A DNA stretch of 64,000 nucleotides from Anagrus nilaparvatae. Taxonomy: Eukaryota; Arthropoda; Insecta; Hymenoptera; Mymaridae. The notes under the pieces are model-generated. The model searched no databases. It saw only the letters and a program-made list of their open reading frames with translations, and was not told where the DNA came from. The first letter of the stretch is position 1. The number at the start of each line of letters is the position of its first letter. This document shows, piece after piece, positions 43,155 through 54,700 of the stretch. A program made the translations under genes and the position numbers. Location: NCBI GenBank assembly GCA_022575985.1, contig JAKSXM010000040.1, positions 14,154,001 through 14,218,000 on the forward strand, read 5' to 3'.

Positions 43155-43669
43155 TTATTTATCATCTTTGTATTTGCCAAATTTATCAAAATTTTTTATA
43201 TTTGCAAGAATATTTGTAACAATTTTTATTAAAAATCCTGGTTTGTGAATAATAATCTGTTGCATAAACATGTTGGAAAAGCAAATTATTTGCTTTTTCC
43301 GTCCAAATTGTCTCGTCGAATTTTTAAAATTTCCCCGCATATTAAATCAATATAAATAAAAAATAAAGCTGTATTTTCGTTATTTTGCTCAAATTCGAGA
43401 CAAACCTCCCGTTAAGAAATATTTGGATCATCCAAAATTATTGAAAAACGGTTCCCTTCTTCTACCTCTAATTCGTACAGCGAAATACTCACTTCAAAGA
43501 AATGGCAATCTCGAGGCATAAAATTAAATGGGTTAAATTCTCGAGTTTCACCTTCATTAATGTAAAAATCGCGAGATCGCTCGCAGGCATAACACCCCGC
43601 CTCCCTGATGGAAACTTGTAATTTAACATTATCGAGATAAAAAATTGGTCCGCTCATTTTGAATGACAA
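43155..43669 (-). pseudogene. Novel paralogue 2 of the tandem pair, broken
   Basis: The start MSGPIFYLDNVKLQVSIREA aligns with paralogue 1. Then come CYACERSRDFYINEG, REFNPFNFMPRDCHFFEVSI and RFSIILDDPNIS before a stop at about 43412. In the next stretch the frame EVCLEFEQNNENTALFFIYI continues the match, and frameshifts follow to 43155. Residues shared by both copies (IFY-DN-KL, C-x3-C or HIC, EFNP-x-F, IILDDP, EFE) mark this as a real protein family despite the decay. It sits at the outer edge of the Maverick block with genes on the opposite strand to the ATPase run. Confidence 0.58.
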
Positions 43670-44396
43670 AAATGTACTAACCCTCTTTAGAACAAATAAA
43701 ATTTAACATTTACTTCCCGCTACAAATAAAACTGCCCTCTACAATTTTTTTTTTATAATAACTTTTTTTCGAAAAATAAATTTATTCTCAACTACGCGTT
43801 ACGCAAAAAAAAAACACTCGAAAAGTCACCATTGAAATATTTTTGGGCAAAAAAAACACCCTTTAGGTATGGCTTTGAAATTTCTCTTTATAATAGGCGT
43901 CGTAAATGTGTTATATAAATAGATGAGCAAAGCGTTAAATTTTCAGTCTAAACATTAAAAATGTGAACAAGCGATATGAGAGAAATAAAATTTATTTTGC
44001 GATATTTAAATTCTAGTAGAAAACAATTTCTTCAAGATTCTTATCTTATATTTATAAGTTTTTAACAAAAAAAAAATTCTACATTAACAACAGTGCGTCG
44101 TGAGTCTTATTTAAACCAGTTACACGTAGACACGTTACCTATTTACCTGTTATTTAAGTATATTCTCTTTGGAAATAAATTGGACCCCGTTTTTTTCACA
44201 AGGCTTAGCGATAACGACGAAATTCAATTTTATAATTTTCAAAATTAAAAAAACGCATCATGATTATATTTTTGGAAATTGTCAATGCGACAAAAATTTT
44301 ATACAATTGCAGCCTGAAAATTTTCAAAATTTTCAGAAAGTTTTTCACCTTGTATCGAGATTTATCAATATCAAAAATATATTTCCAAAAATATTC
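43670..44396. other. AT-rich stretch without recognisable gene
   Basis: The Maverick terminus should be here or just beyond. No inverted partner of this sequence was found left of 30 kb. A 101-codon frame at 44169-44474 is Phe/Lys/Asn-rich with no motif. Confidence 0.3.
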
Positions 44397-44870
44397 AATT
44401 TGAATAAATCATTTCTATTCAAAAAAAATTTTCAACTACCTGGCGTGATTATACAAACCAGAAATGAAAATTAATATTTTTATAAAAATAAAACTGTTAA
44501 AGAAATATTTAAAATTTACACGAAATAACATGGATCAAACGTCAAGTTTTAAGAAAAATAGTTTTCATACCAACTGATCAAGTTTAAAATTACCAATTAG
44601 TTGCATTGTTTTTGATGCGATGAAAAAATTACAACAAAGCATTACGAATTTGAATAAATCATTTCTATTTCAAAAAAATTTTCAACTACCAAGTTTAATT
44701 CCAAAAACCATGGATGAAAAATGTGTATTTTTACCAGCATAAAACTGCTAAAGAAATTACACAGGGTCAAGCTTCAAGTTTCGAGAAAAAATAGTTTTCA
44801 TACAAATTAGTCGATTGCTGCATTGTTTTTTTTTGATGTGATAAACTATTACCATTGTACAATTGCCAAT
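44397..44870. repeat. Diverged tandem duplication, unit about 250 bp
   Basis: TTTGAATAAATCATTTCTAT, then TTTTCAACTACC, ATAAAACTG-TAAAGAAAT and AAAATAGTTTTCATAC occur at 44399 onward and again at 44651 onward. Two units, diverged, noncoding. Confidence 0.7.
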
Positions 44871-44990
44871 TTTTTTTTGATGCAAGCTACTAGTTTTGTA
44901 CAAAGTAACATGTATTAAATAATATCTACATATTTTATATCACATTTTGTCACTTGATGCGTCAAAAGAAATTTACAGCTGTGTAAAAGT

Positions 44991-45120
44991 TTAGGGGCTA
45001 TCCATATATTACGTAAGACAATTTTCGGTATTTTTTTACCCCCCTTCACCCCTTTGTAAGAAAAAATAAGAATTTCACCTACCCCCCCTCACCCCTTTGT
45101 AAGATCTTACTCATTTATCA
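44991..45120. repeat. Terminus of a dispersed element (GGGGCTATCCATATATTACG)
   Basis: The same 25-base start, GGGGCTATCCATATATTACG and TAAG, occurs at 62204 in the same orientation, each followed by C/T- or G-rich stretches. The matching opposite end (CGTAATATATGGATAGCCCC) is not in the window. From experience such ends are widespread in arthropod DNA transposons. Confidence 0.6.
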
Positions 45121-45619
45121 TAAAGTTTTTTTAAAATATTCAGTAATTTCCCCTCAAACTTTTATCCAGACTTGGGCCTGTTAACTCAAATTTATGTATT
45201 GGTGTTTTAAAATTACTGATTGTTTTTTTTATAATTTATTTTTATATTTTTTTTTTTTATATTATTTTATTTATATATTTTTTTCCTTTATTTTTTTAAT
45301 AATATTTACCTATCTATGTATTAATGTTTAAAAATTACTAATTAATTTTTTTTTTATAATTTTTTTCTTTTTTTTCTTTTTTTATCTTTTTTTTTATTAT
45401 TCATATTATTTAAGTATTTCTAATTGTACAAGATTTTTTTAAAGTTTTTTTTTAAATTTTTAATTTTTAATTTTTTAATATTAAAGTTTAAATCTTATAA
45501 TTATATAATTATAATTAATAATTGGACTTACTTATTTTTTTTTTAAGTGAATTTTTCTTATTATTAGTTTATAATTTTAGTATTTTTATATTATTAATAT
45601 TTAATATCCGTCTATATTA
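45121..45619. other. T-rich low-complexity stretch
   Basis: Long T runs and ATT/TTA simple sequence on the plus strand; no gene. Confidence 0.5.
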
Positions 45620-45832
45620 ACCCATTTACGCGCAAGCGGACATAAACGGAAATTTAAAAAAAAAATAGGTTCCCGTAAAGATAGAGGCTTTTAAATGACA
45701 TGTCTATAGTAAAATTTCATGCTCTTACCGAATGTGAAGTCTTATTTTATTTACAACCCTTCCAAATGCCCCAAAAAGAGGGGTAATTGGGATAAAAAAT
45801 AGGCTAAAATAAAAATGACGGAAAAATCAATA

Positions 45833-47492
45833 CAGTAGAATCTCTCATTAGCGACCTGTTACGAATCTTAATAGTGGGCCAAAATATCGAAAACTAATGG
45901 TATATCGTTGATTTCTTGATGTAGTTCAGCTTTCACTTATATTGGCAATTACTAGGTACTCTCGGACCTTTATTGGTATTTTTCGGAAAGGATGAGTAAG
46001 CAGTGAAATGAATTAACAAGTATTATTGATATTATAATTTTAATCACGATTAATATAGATATCAAGGAAGACTATTACACACTAGCGGGTTAAAGTGACA
46101 ATACTAAATAAGTCGTACCTTGATTGTATAAGCTCGATGGTAAGAGCAGATGATAAGAGTCAAAAGTAAGAAAGCTTAGTAAAACTGAACCACGCTTTAT
46201 ATACCCTTTCTGGTAGGAGGTTTTTCTAAGGCTGGATTTAAAGTCTCCGCCTAGTCGTAAGTTTATGATTGGTTGCCAAGTGGGTTTCCGAAAGCTTATA
46301 GGTTAGTGGCTGGATTCCATTTTGGATGAGATATTGATTTTTATGTATTTAAAGGAGGTTGAGCTTTTTAATTTACTTAGTTTTATGACTATTAAGGGTG
46401 CGTTTTAGGGGTGCGTTTTATTGTTGTTGCATGACTGTATTTAGGGTGTGTTTTATTACTCTTGCATGACTGTCTACAGAGGGTGATATTTTGACTGTCT
46501 ACAAAGGGTGTGCTACTTTTGCATGTCTACTGAGGGTGTGTTACTTTTGCATGTCTACGGAGGGTGAGTAATATACTATATGTTTTATGATATCATTGGG
46601 GTTTAGTGCGTTATTATAGGGGAACTTTATTATTCTTATGTCTGATAAGTCTAAAAATAGTTATCGATTTTGTATAAATATGGTAGGGTGGTTTGAAATT
46701 ATTTTGGTATATGGGTGTGTTTAGATGGGTGTATTATATGGGTAAATCCCCTATTTCTGCCACAGACCACCATTTAGACCAGAAATCATCGGTTGCTATT
46801 GGGAGGTGGTCTTTAGATTGAGGTAAGGGTGGAGATGCAACATAAGTTAAAAAAGAAAGTATTCCTTTTAGAATAGAATCTAATTCACAAGTTACTGACT
46901 TGAATCTTGTTTTAGCATGTTGACTTAAACCGTTACTTCTCCAATCATTTATAATTAATGGTTGGTCTTTTAAAATTTTTTGAACTTGAGTCTTACTTAT
47001 TTCAAACTGCTCTGCAAGCTCTCTTTGACTTTTATTCTTTACATTTACTATTTTTTTTGACTCGTCAATGACACAAACCTTTTATTCTAACGTTAACAAT
47101 TTTCTTTTTCTTATATTAGACATTTTAATTTTTAATTTGTATTTATCTCTAACGTAAAAACAAGACTGAATAAAAATTCAATACTTATTTAAAATTAAAT
47201 ACCAAATTTTATTATTCAAATAGAGAGAAAAGATTATTTATTATTTATAAGATTATTATTTATTTATATTTTAATAGAAAATTAAAATTTTAAATAAAAT
47301 TATTTACGGAAAGAAAAAAAATATGGTCTTTATCGAGAGGTTTTTTTTATACGTGTTTTGTATATTTTAAATATGAAAATAGTGGTCGCGGTCGCTATCG
47401 GGAGTGGTCCCAAGATAGAGGTTCAGACCGGTTGGCGGTCTTTATGGGGCAGTGGTCGCTAGTTAGAGTAGTCTTTGTAGGAGGTTTTACTG
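45833..47492 (-). mobile_element. pogo/Tigger-type DNA transposon, internally deleted
   Basis: A 1660-bp insertion flanked by TA (45831-45832 and 47493-47494), with ends CAGTAGAATCTC and GAGGTTTTACTG as imperfect inverted repeats. TA duplication and CAGTAxAACCTC-type ends are typical of the pogo/Tigger branch of Tc1/mariner. It breaks the left arm of foldback F, and removing it with one TA rejoins that arm. Only the N-terminal transposase part is present. The C-rich short repeats at 46390-46565 (GTGT...GCATGTCTAC...GAGGGTG) are internal. Confidence 0.88.
46744..47124 (-). pseudogene. Tigger transposase N-terminal DNA-binding domain
   Basis: The frame starts MSNIRKRKLLTLE, has a TAA, then KVCVIDESKK, SQRELAEQFEISKTQVQKIL and KDQPLIINDWR. 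This is the CENP-B/pogo-type helix-turn-helix (KRK-LTL-x-K-x2-VI ... LA-x-F-x-ISKTQV-x-IL). Family role: binds the element's ends. The second HTH and the DDE catalytic domain are missing; after about residue 85 the frame runs into the terminal region with a WWSVAEIGDLP-like end. One nonsense codon and the large deletion make it inactive. Confidence 0.82.
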
Positions 47493-48312
47493 TATCAAAA
47501 TTAAAAAATGATACTAAAAAACATTTAACATTAATTATTTGTGCAAAAAACTTTTTTTTAGGTTTATGGGATATTTAATTGGATTTTAACCCTTACATTG
47601 CAACTAAGGGTAGTTTTCCCAAAAACTTCAAATATTGTTTTTTTGGTTCCAAATCGGTCCCAATAGGTAATTTTGACTCCTAATTCCATTCTTTGAATTT
47701 GTATTGAGCAAAAACGCTTCTGTAAGCGTAAAAATAGGGGTAATCAGGGCTAAATGGAACCTATAGAATTTATTATTTTTATATAGAAAAATAAATTTTA
47801 GAATTTTACGCTTACAGAAGCGTTTCAGCTCAATACAAATTCAACAAATGGAATTAGGAGTCAAATTTACCTATTAGAGCCGATTTGGAACCAAAAAAAC
47901 AATATTTGAAGTTTTTGGGAAAACTACCCCTAGTTGCAATATAAGGGTTGAAATCTAATTAAATATCCCATAAACCTAAAAAATGTAAGTTTTTTGCAAA
48001 AATAAGTAATTTTAAATGTTTTTTGGTATCATTTTTTTATTTTTATATTGATTTTTCCGTCATTTTTATTTTAGCCCCTTTTTTACCCTAATTACCCCTC
48101 TTTTTGGGGCATTTGGAAGGGTTGTAAGTAAAATCTGACTTCACTTTCGGTAAGAGCATGAAATTTTACTATAGACATGTAATTTAAAAGCCTCTATCCT
48201 TACGGGAATCTATTTTTTTTTTAACTTTCCGTTTAAGTCCGCTTGGGTGTAAATGAGTAAAAATATATTTATAGTTAATAAAATCTAATTACATAGTTTT
48301 TATTATTTTTAT

Positions 48313-50340
48313 TTACTTTTCTTCTTCATTAATCCAAGGATTTTTACTCCATAATTTAATATCATCAATAATTGGTAAATTATCAGGAATATTATTTTGT
48401 TTTTGTAGCATTTGGTTTTTAGAATCTTCAACTTCTTCTAAATTTAACCATCCTGCTATCTCATAATCACGATAATTCATGACGCATAAAACTTCATTAG
48501 CCCTTTTTGCAGCCTTTCGAGTTGGACGAATAGGATTACAAGATTGTACATTTTCTTCATTGTGCACTTTCTTTGAGTGTCTTTTTGCTAAAACTTCGGA
48601 ACCATGATATAATTCGCACTTTGGACAAGTTCTTTTTACAAGTTGGTTTTTAAACGAAGGACAAAAATAATCATACGGCATTCTTTTAAATCCTAGAGTA
48701 TCATTTTTAATATTTGACAAACCAAGTCTCATGATCAAACTTAAAAATTTACCTTTTTCATCAACAACTAAACCACTTTCTGTTTGATAAATTTTTATAG
48801 GAGTTGGAAAAAAACGTTCTGGCAATACTGTAAAGATAGCACTGCGAGAAGGTAAATAGCAATTTGTATCTTTGCATTTTACTATTTGTAGCAAATATTG
48901 ACTTTCACGTACATGGTCAGCAAACCATCTTTCATCAAAAGTTTCTGGAACGTCATCTTCATTCCAGGAGGTGTGTAAACGGCATGTACAGGATGTTTAT
49001 TAATAGAAACTGAACTCCATATTTCTGCCAAAGTTTCTCCTGCATGTTGAAAATTTAATTCTTCTAATTTTTTATCAATGGTCCGACCAGATGAATCCAA
49101 ATGCGAACCATGATGACCATGTTTCACTATTACTCCTGCAAGTTCTTTACTCAAAGGGATCATTTTACGTTCAACTCTATTGAAAGCACTCCTTCCAGGA
49201 GCATTACACGCAACAAATAAGGCATCTAATTGATACTTTTCGAAATCTTGAACGGCAAATCCAATATTTTTTTGGTATCTTGGATTTTCATCTGGCCCTC
49301 CATCAACGGTGATAATACCAACTGGTTTAATAAATCTATTTTCAGTTTTTACGAAGAATTCAAACTCTGGAAGATCTAACACGTTTTCAAAATCCTTAGC
49401 GTGTGTGCAAGCATTTGAAGTGCTGTATTTCCCGTTACGTATAGAAACATAAGTTGGTCCTGAATACCCTACAGAACCAGCATTTTCAGATGTTATTGGG
49501 TTTGGTTTTACAGCTCTGTAAACGGTTGGTATTAATTGGCGATTGCCCAGTCATGATCAGGTAAAGTTACTGTATATTCAACATGCATAAGCATTGGCGC
49601 TTGTTTAGAAGCAGCTGTTTAACCAATGCACACTCGCGTCTAGTCATCCCAACACAAAAAGAAAACTTGTTTTTCTCCAAGAATAGAAGCAATATACCGA
49701 ATACTAGTTGCTGCAAAGTCTTTATCAACGTAATTTTGATGTTATTCATTTTAAGCTCGCAATAATCTGACTGGAAAAGTTGAAATATGTCGTTTACCTT
49801 CTGCTGTTAATGAGTTGCGTGGTAGCAATCGTGTATAGGTAGCACTACGACTTAATTCAAGTCCGCAATTTTCCAATTCTTCATGAAGTTCATCTAAAGT
49901 TTTTATACTTTCGTTCATCTTCTCGGGTCAGCAGCACTTCCCATAATCGCAATTTTGCAATTGTTTCTAAAAGCAAGGGCTGGTCTTTTTCTAAACTAGG
50001 TCGTCCAACTGAGTTGCGAATACTTATTTTTTTTTTTATGTTAGGATCTTCTTTACAAAGAATGTCTAATTGTTTCCTTTTTTTAGACCTATATTTCTGT
50101 TGATAACCAGAATTATTTTCTTTTTTTTCAATTTTTGCTGCTAATCATTAAGTTCTTTTTTGCCTTTTTTATTTGATCTTCTATATCTTAGCAAAGAAAA
50201 TTTTGATAGTTTTAATTTTTTTATTGCAAATAGTCCCAGTTGGTAAGTTCATTTTCTTGTTCAAAAGCACCTCCTTCTAATAATTTATTTTCAATATTTT
50301 TAGATGGGCGCCCCCAAAATAGCTCGATATAATTGAATTC
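48313..50340 (-). pseudogene. Uncharacterised transposase (VDGGPDENPRY family) with C2H2 finger, copy 1
   Basis: The N-terminal part (50340-49400) is fragmented by frameshifts; Lys-rich segments such as SKKRKQLDILCKEDP are readable. The frame 49382-48882 carries GIITVDGGPDENPRY (likely catalytic Asp), FVACNAPGRSAFNRVERKM, GHHGSHLDSSGRTID and NFQHAGETLAEIW. The next frame (48894-48313) has LQIVKCKDTNCY, PERFFPTPIKIY, then a finger TCPKCELYHGSEVLAKRHSK and VHNEEN (C-x2-C...H-x4-H), and a basic PIRPTRKAAKRANE segment. The two frames overlap by a small shift. I know this combination only from uncharacterised arthropod and other invertebrate mobile-element proteins; DDE-type chemistry is inferred. 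It is not intact but its core is long and clean. Confidence 0.68.
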
Positions 50341-50510
50341 CTAACTGGGATAATAATAATAATAATCATGTTTTATTGTATAAATGAAAACGCAAGAAAA
50401 AAATAGTTTTAATTCATATGTAATTTTTATAAATAATTACAATGTAATTTTTATAATGTTTACATGCAAAATAAATTTAATTCATATAATAATAATAATA
50501 ATGTGATTAG

Positions 50511-50790
50511 GGAAGGAAGCGGCCAGCTGCCTAGGCTGCGCGTCCCAAACTGAAGTTATACCTGAAAAGGGAGTTCCGGTTTGGAACAAACAAGCGCGGG
50601 GGTTTTAAAGTGTGTTTATCCAGTAAGAATCTGAGGCGTAGCCGGCGACCGTGGTCGCCGGTGGTCTCCCAGTTTTACACTTTGTACAACTGGGCGGTCA
50701 TGGAGATTTGCGGGTCTTTAAGGCCCGCAAACACTCCATGGCTGATGCAAGATTCACATATTTCCCTTAAAAAAAAAAAAAAAAAAAAAG
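50511..50790 (+). mobile_element. R1-clade LINE copy 3: 3' UTR with poly-A tail
   Basis: A plus-strand, 5'-truncated copy that contains only the 3' UTR seen at 1.5 and 14.4 kb (GCCTAGGCTGCGCGTCCCAA, CTCCATGGCTGATGCAAGAT) and ends in a run of 21 A (50769-50789). This shows the true 3' end of the family. The 61-codon frame across it is not a gene. No clear target duplication. Confidence 0.85.
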
Positions 50791-51192
50791 TGTAATTTAA
50801 AAAAAAATATAATACTTGATATTATTATTATTATAATTATTGCGTTTATTTGTCAAACAAAATTTGGTAAATTCATTTTATACAATCTTATTAAATTCTT
50901 TGAATACATAATTAATATTTGGTAAACACTTAATTAAATAAAATTATTTATATACAAAATTTAGTAAACTCTTTAAATATATAATTGATAAAAATAAAAT
51001 ATTTAACGTTTAATAATTTGATTTTATATACATAGTAAAATAAATAAGGTAAATAAAACAAATACGAATATAATACAATATAAAATTAATTGCAGCAGCA
51101 ATATGTTTTGTGGCGTAAGTCAGTTAGTCAAGCCAGTAATTCAAGCATTTTTGAGTATGGAATATAATTATTATTATTATACCTATTTTACT
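50791..51192. other. AT-rich stretch without recognisable gene
   Basis: Contains ATT microsatellite sequence and diverged short repeats (TTTGGTAAA or TTTAGTAAA with ACTC/ATTC) at about 50870, 50920 and 50968. No gene. Confidence 0.4.
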
Positions 51193-51197
51193 AATAA

Positions 51198-51710
51198 TGA
51201 AAAATATTGCTGGCTTTGGCTATAAAAGTCGTGTTCAGGAAATTAGGCAAAATGAATAATTATGACACTTTCAATTAATTAATAAAATGTAACGTTTATT
51301 GAACTGCAAAATAACTGTCAAATCACGTCACCTCTCTCACAATATGTATATAAAAAATAACGAACACGCTTTGACACAATACAAACATAAATCCAGTATA
51401 AGTTTTAATGGTTGCACTTTATTATATGAAGATTAACGTAAAAAAGTAAGACATTAAAATAAAACTAGAAATTGAATAATTGACAATGTGCTTTTATAAA
51501 ATTGTACAAGACGTTAAAGAAACGATGCTCGTCGTGTTTCTCGTGTCGCAAGACTGACCGCGGCAAGCGAAGGGGTGGTAAAAGATGCCGGTTTTCGGCG
51601 CGTGTGGATAAACTCAATAAATCAAAATAATCAATAAATTATGCCTCGCTTGATGCCGTCGATCTCACGACTCGAGAAACCGCGAGAATTAAATAAATAG
51701 ATAATAAACA
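51198..51710 (-). repeat. Pao-2 3' LTR
   Basis: 513 bp, element strand starts TGTTTATTATC and ends CAATATTTTTCA. Differs from the 5' LTR at three places by eye (GCTCGTCG against GCTTGTCG, GGGGTGG against GGGGCGG, GATAAT against GATACT). The last seven codons of the polyprotein run into it. Confidence 0.95.
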
Positions 51711-54700
51711 TTTCCGCCCGCCTCGTCGTGAAAACGACGAAAATTACTTTCTTCAGAAGGAAGAAGTATCAATTTAACTATCGGTCTTAAAAACTGAGAG
51801 GTGGACGTTTTTACAGTAACTGTCCTGACTAGACCATCTTTGCCAGGATGTAATTCCATGACGCGTGCTAAAGGCCATTGAGTAGGAGCCATGTTGTCGC
51901 TTTTGATGAGGACCAAAGAACCTACTTCGATGTTTGACTTCTCGTGACGCCACTTGTTTCTGACTTGGATTGACTGGAGATACAATTTGTGCCAAACGTT
52001 CCAGAAGTCATCTCTGACCTTGTTGACGAGTCGCCATCTTTGTAGTTGACCAATTTTGACGCCAACTTCGGATACTTCTGGTAATGACTTCAAGCCTCGT
52101 CCTATAATTAAATGACCTGGAGTGAGTGAACTGAAATCAGAAGGATCATCTGTTAATGGACAAAGTGGGCGTGAGTTAAGACAAGATTCTATGCAACACA
52201 GGAGTGTCGTCATCTCTTCGAATGTTAGAGTTAGATCTCCAATGACACGCTTAAGATGGAATTTGGCAGATTTCACCGCCGACTCCCAAATTCCTCCGAA
52301 ATGAGGAGCTGAAGGGGGGTTGAAATGCCAAGCGATGCCCTGGTTCGATAACTCATGTATGACATGCTTCACGTGCGTCGATCCCTCAGAAAACATGACC
52401 TTCAAAGCAGAATCAGCACCTACGAAATTTGTACCGCAATCGGAGTACACGTCAGTACACAGACCACGCCTCGAAATGAATCTCTTGAAAGCGGCCATAA
52501 AATGCTCAGTATCGTACCGCGAAACAAATTCCAGGTGAACCGCTCGTGTGGACATGCACACGAATACTGCTATGTATCCAGGAAATGACTTACATCCTCT
52601 ACCAGATGACATTCGCGTTTTGATTGGTCCCGCGTAATCGATTCCGACTTGTGCGAATGGATGAGAACGTGTGACTCTAGAAGCAGGCAAGTCACCCATT
52701 TTTTGAGTCATTACGGATGCTCTAAACCGTATACATGGAACGCAACTTGAAATAAATTTTTTGACAGTTCGTCTGCCATTGATGATCCAATGTGTCTCTC
52801 TGACAGCGGATAGCGTGAGTTGAGTGCCACCATGAAGCATGTTTTGATGACAATTTCTAATAATTAAGTGAGCGAGATTCGAATAAGGCGACAAAATATA
52901 TGGAAACTTCTCGTCGGGAGAAAGATTCGCGTTTCTGAGACGGCCGCCTACTCTAATGCAACCAGTTACGCTATCGAAATAGGGATATAAATTCAATAAA
53001 TTGCTTCGATTAGAAATGACTTGGTTTTGAGAAAGTTTGTGATATTCGTTTGGAAAATCAATTATTTGCGACAGACGAGTCCATACCATCATGGCGTTTT
53101 TGATTTCTGAAGGAGAAAGCCATGATCGTTTTAATTTTGGTGAACAAGTTTTAGACGATTTTAAATTGTTGATGAGGCGAATACACCATGCTGTGACTCT
53201 TAGTAGTTTCAGTAAAGAAGAATAACGAAAAACTAAGTCGAAAGCTTCTCTTTTGGAATTTTGCAAGGCTACGTGGCAAGTTTTCTTTTTCTCGGAAACT
53301 TCTACAACCTCGAAATTCTCAGTTTCCTCCATTGGCCATGGCAGATTATTTTTAAATAGAAATTCTGGGCCGTTCCACCATAAATCAGATTGCGAAAATT
53401 GATCGAAAGAGATTCCTCGAGTGCCTAAATCAGCTGGATTTTGTTTGCCTTCGACGTAATGCCAATGAGCGTTTGGAGTGGCATTGTTGATTGACGCTAT
53501 TCTATGTGATACGAATGATGTCCATAAGTATGGCTGTGACTTAATCCAAGCTAAATTATTTTTTGCGTCTGACCAAAGATGGATTTTTAATGAGGAAAAC
53601 TCATGTAATTCAACGACTTTTTTTACTAGATTGCACAATAATAAGGAGGCACAAAGCTCTAAACGAGGTATAGAAAGAGTCTTAATAGGAGCGACTCTGG
53701 TTTTGGCGACTATGAGGTTTACTGAACAAAATCCGTCTTCGATTATTCTAAGATAGACCGTAGCGCACATTGCTTGTTCGGAAGCGTCTCCGAAGCCATG
53801 AATTTCGACGGTGCGACTTGACAAAAAAACTATCCATCTGGGAATTTTGAAGCCTTTGAGTAGCTTCAAATCGCTATATATCTCTTCCCACAAAGAAGAA
53901 TGAGATTCGCCCAATAGCTCGTCCCAATCAGTCCCTTCTTTCCAAATGAGCTGCATGAGAATTTTGCATCTTATTATGAGAGGGGCGAGGAGACCCAATG
54001 GATCGTACAGCTTAGCTATAATTGACAATACTTTTCTTTTTGTGAGTTGATTCGACTGAAATTGAAAATCGCCGTGAAATGATAACTCGTCAGAGTTGTG
54101 ATTCCAATTAAGTCCTAATAATTGGCAATCGTGATTTAGGCAATGATTAGCATCTGAAGAATCGGCTAACCAATCAATAGGAATATGTTTCAATAATTCG
54201 CCGTCGTTTGCGACCCATTTTCTTAGAGGAAATCCGCCCGCCATGAGCAGATCGCATACTTCACGAGATAGATTCACAGCTTCGTCTACGGTGTCATGAC
54301 CAAAAAGACAATCATCTACGTACATATTGTCTTCGATTACCCTACGAGCTGCTGACTGAGGAGCCTCTTGAGCTAATTGTCTTAGACATCTTAAGGCTTG
54401 AAAGGCAGAAGGGCCTACTCCATACGTTACTGTGTTTAGATCGAAGATAGAAATACAATCGTTTGAAGAATTTCGCCACAGGATCCGTTGATATTTTCTG
54501 TCATCAGGGTGAATCAAAATTTGCCTATACATTTTAGCTATGTCAGCACCGTAAACGTACCTGTATAATCGCCACCGTATTAATACAGAAGTGACGTCAG
54601 TATGTAAGGCAGGACCGGTTAAAAGTACATCGTTAAGAGATGAAGACTTTTTTGCACGAGACGAAGCGTGAAAGACAACGCGAAGCTTTTTACCATGTTG

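Larger units (their letters stand above)
30092..43669. mobile_element. Degraded Maverick/Polinton-like element with unusual cargo
   Basis: Within 14 kb there are remnants of a protein-primed-type DNA polymerase B, a retroviral-like Polinton integrase, capsid-region ORFs, a FtsK/HerA-type packaging ATPase and a DUF8207-like protein. That set defines Maverick/Polinton elements. Genes are on both strands with convergent pairs. All recognisable core genes contain stops or frameshifts. Terminal inverted repeats and the 6-bp target duplication were not found, so both limits given here are only those of the outermost ORFs that look associated. The RING ORF, the ORF after it and the outer paralogue pair are included by position, not by known membership. 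Confidence 0.8.
45620..48258. repeat. Foldback element F, split by a Tigger insertion
   Basis: Ends ACCCATTTACGCGCAAGCGG and the inverse (CCGCTTGGGTGTAAATGAGT). Without the Tigger insert the palindrome is about 980 bp with its centre near 47765; landmarks are AATTACCCCTCTTTTTGGGG (right arm, 48100) against the left-arm inverse at 45775, and the AACGCTTCTGTAAGCG pair at 47710/47810. It is directly downstream of the transposase pseudogene at 48313-50340, so it could be part of that element, but this is not shown. Confidence 0.85.

Noticed and set aside
28041..44990. Terminal inverted repeats of the Maverick/Polinton
   Set aside because: I looked for an inverted match between the DNA left of 30 kb and right of 43.7 kb and found none by eye, so no boundaries or 6-bp duplication are claimed.
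45620..48258. piggyBac-type assignment of foldback F from the TTAACCC-like left end
   Set aside because: The right end lacks the matching GGGTTAA, so no TTAA duplication is supported.
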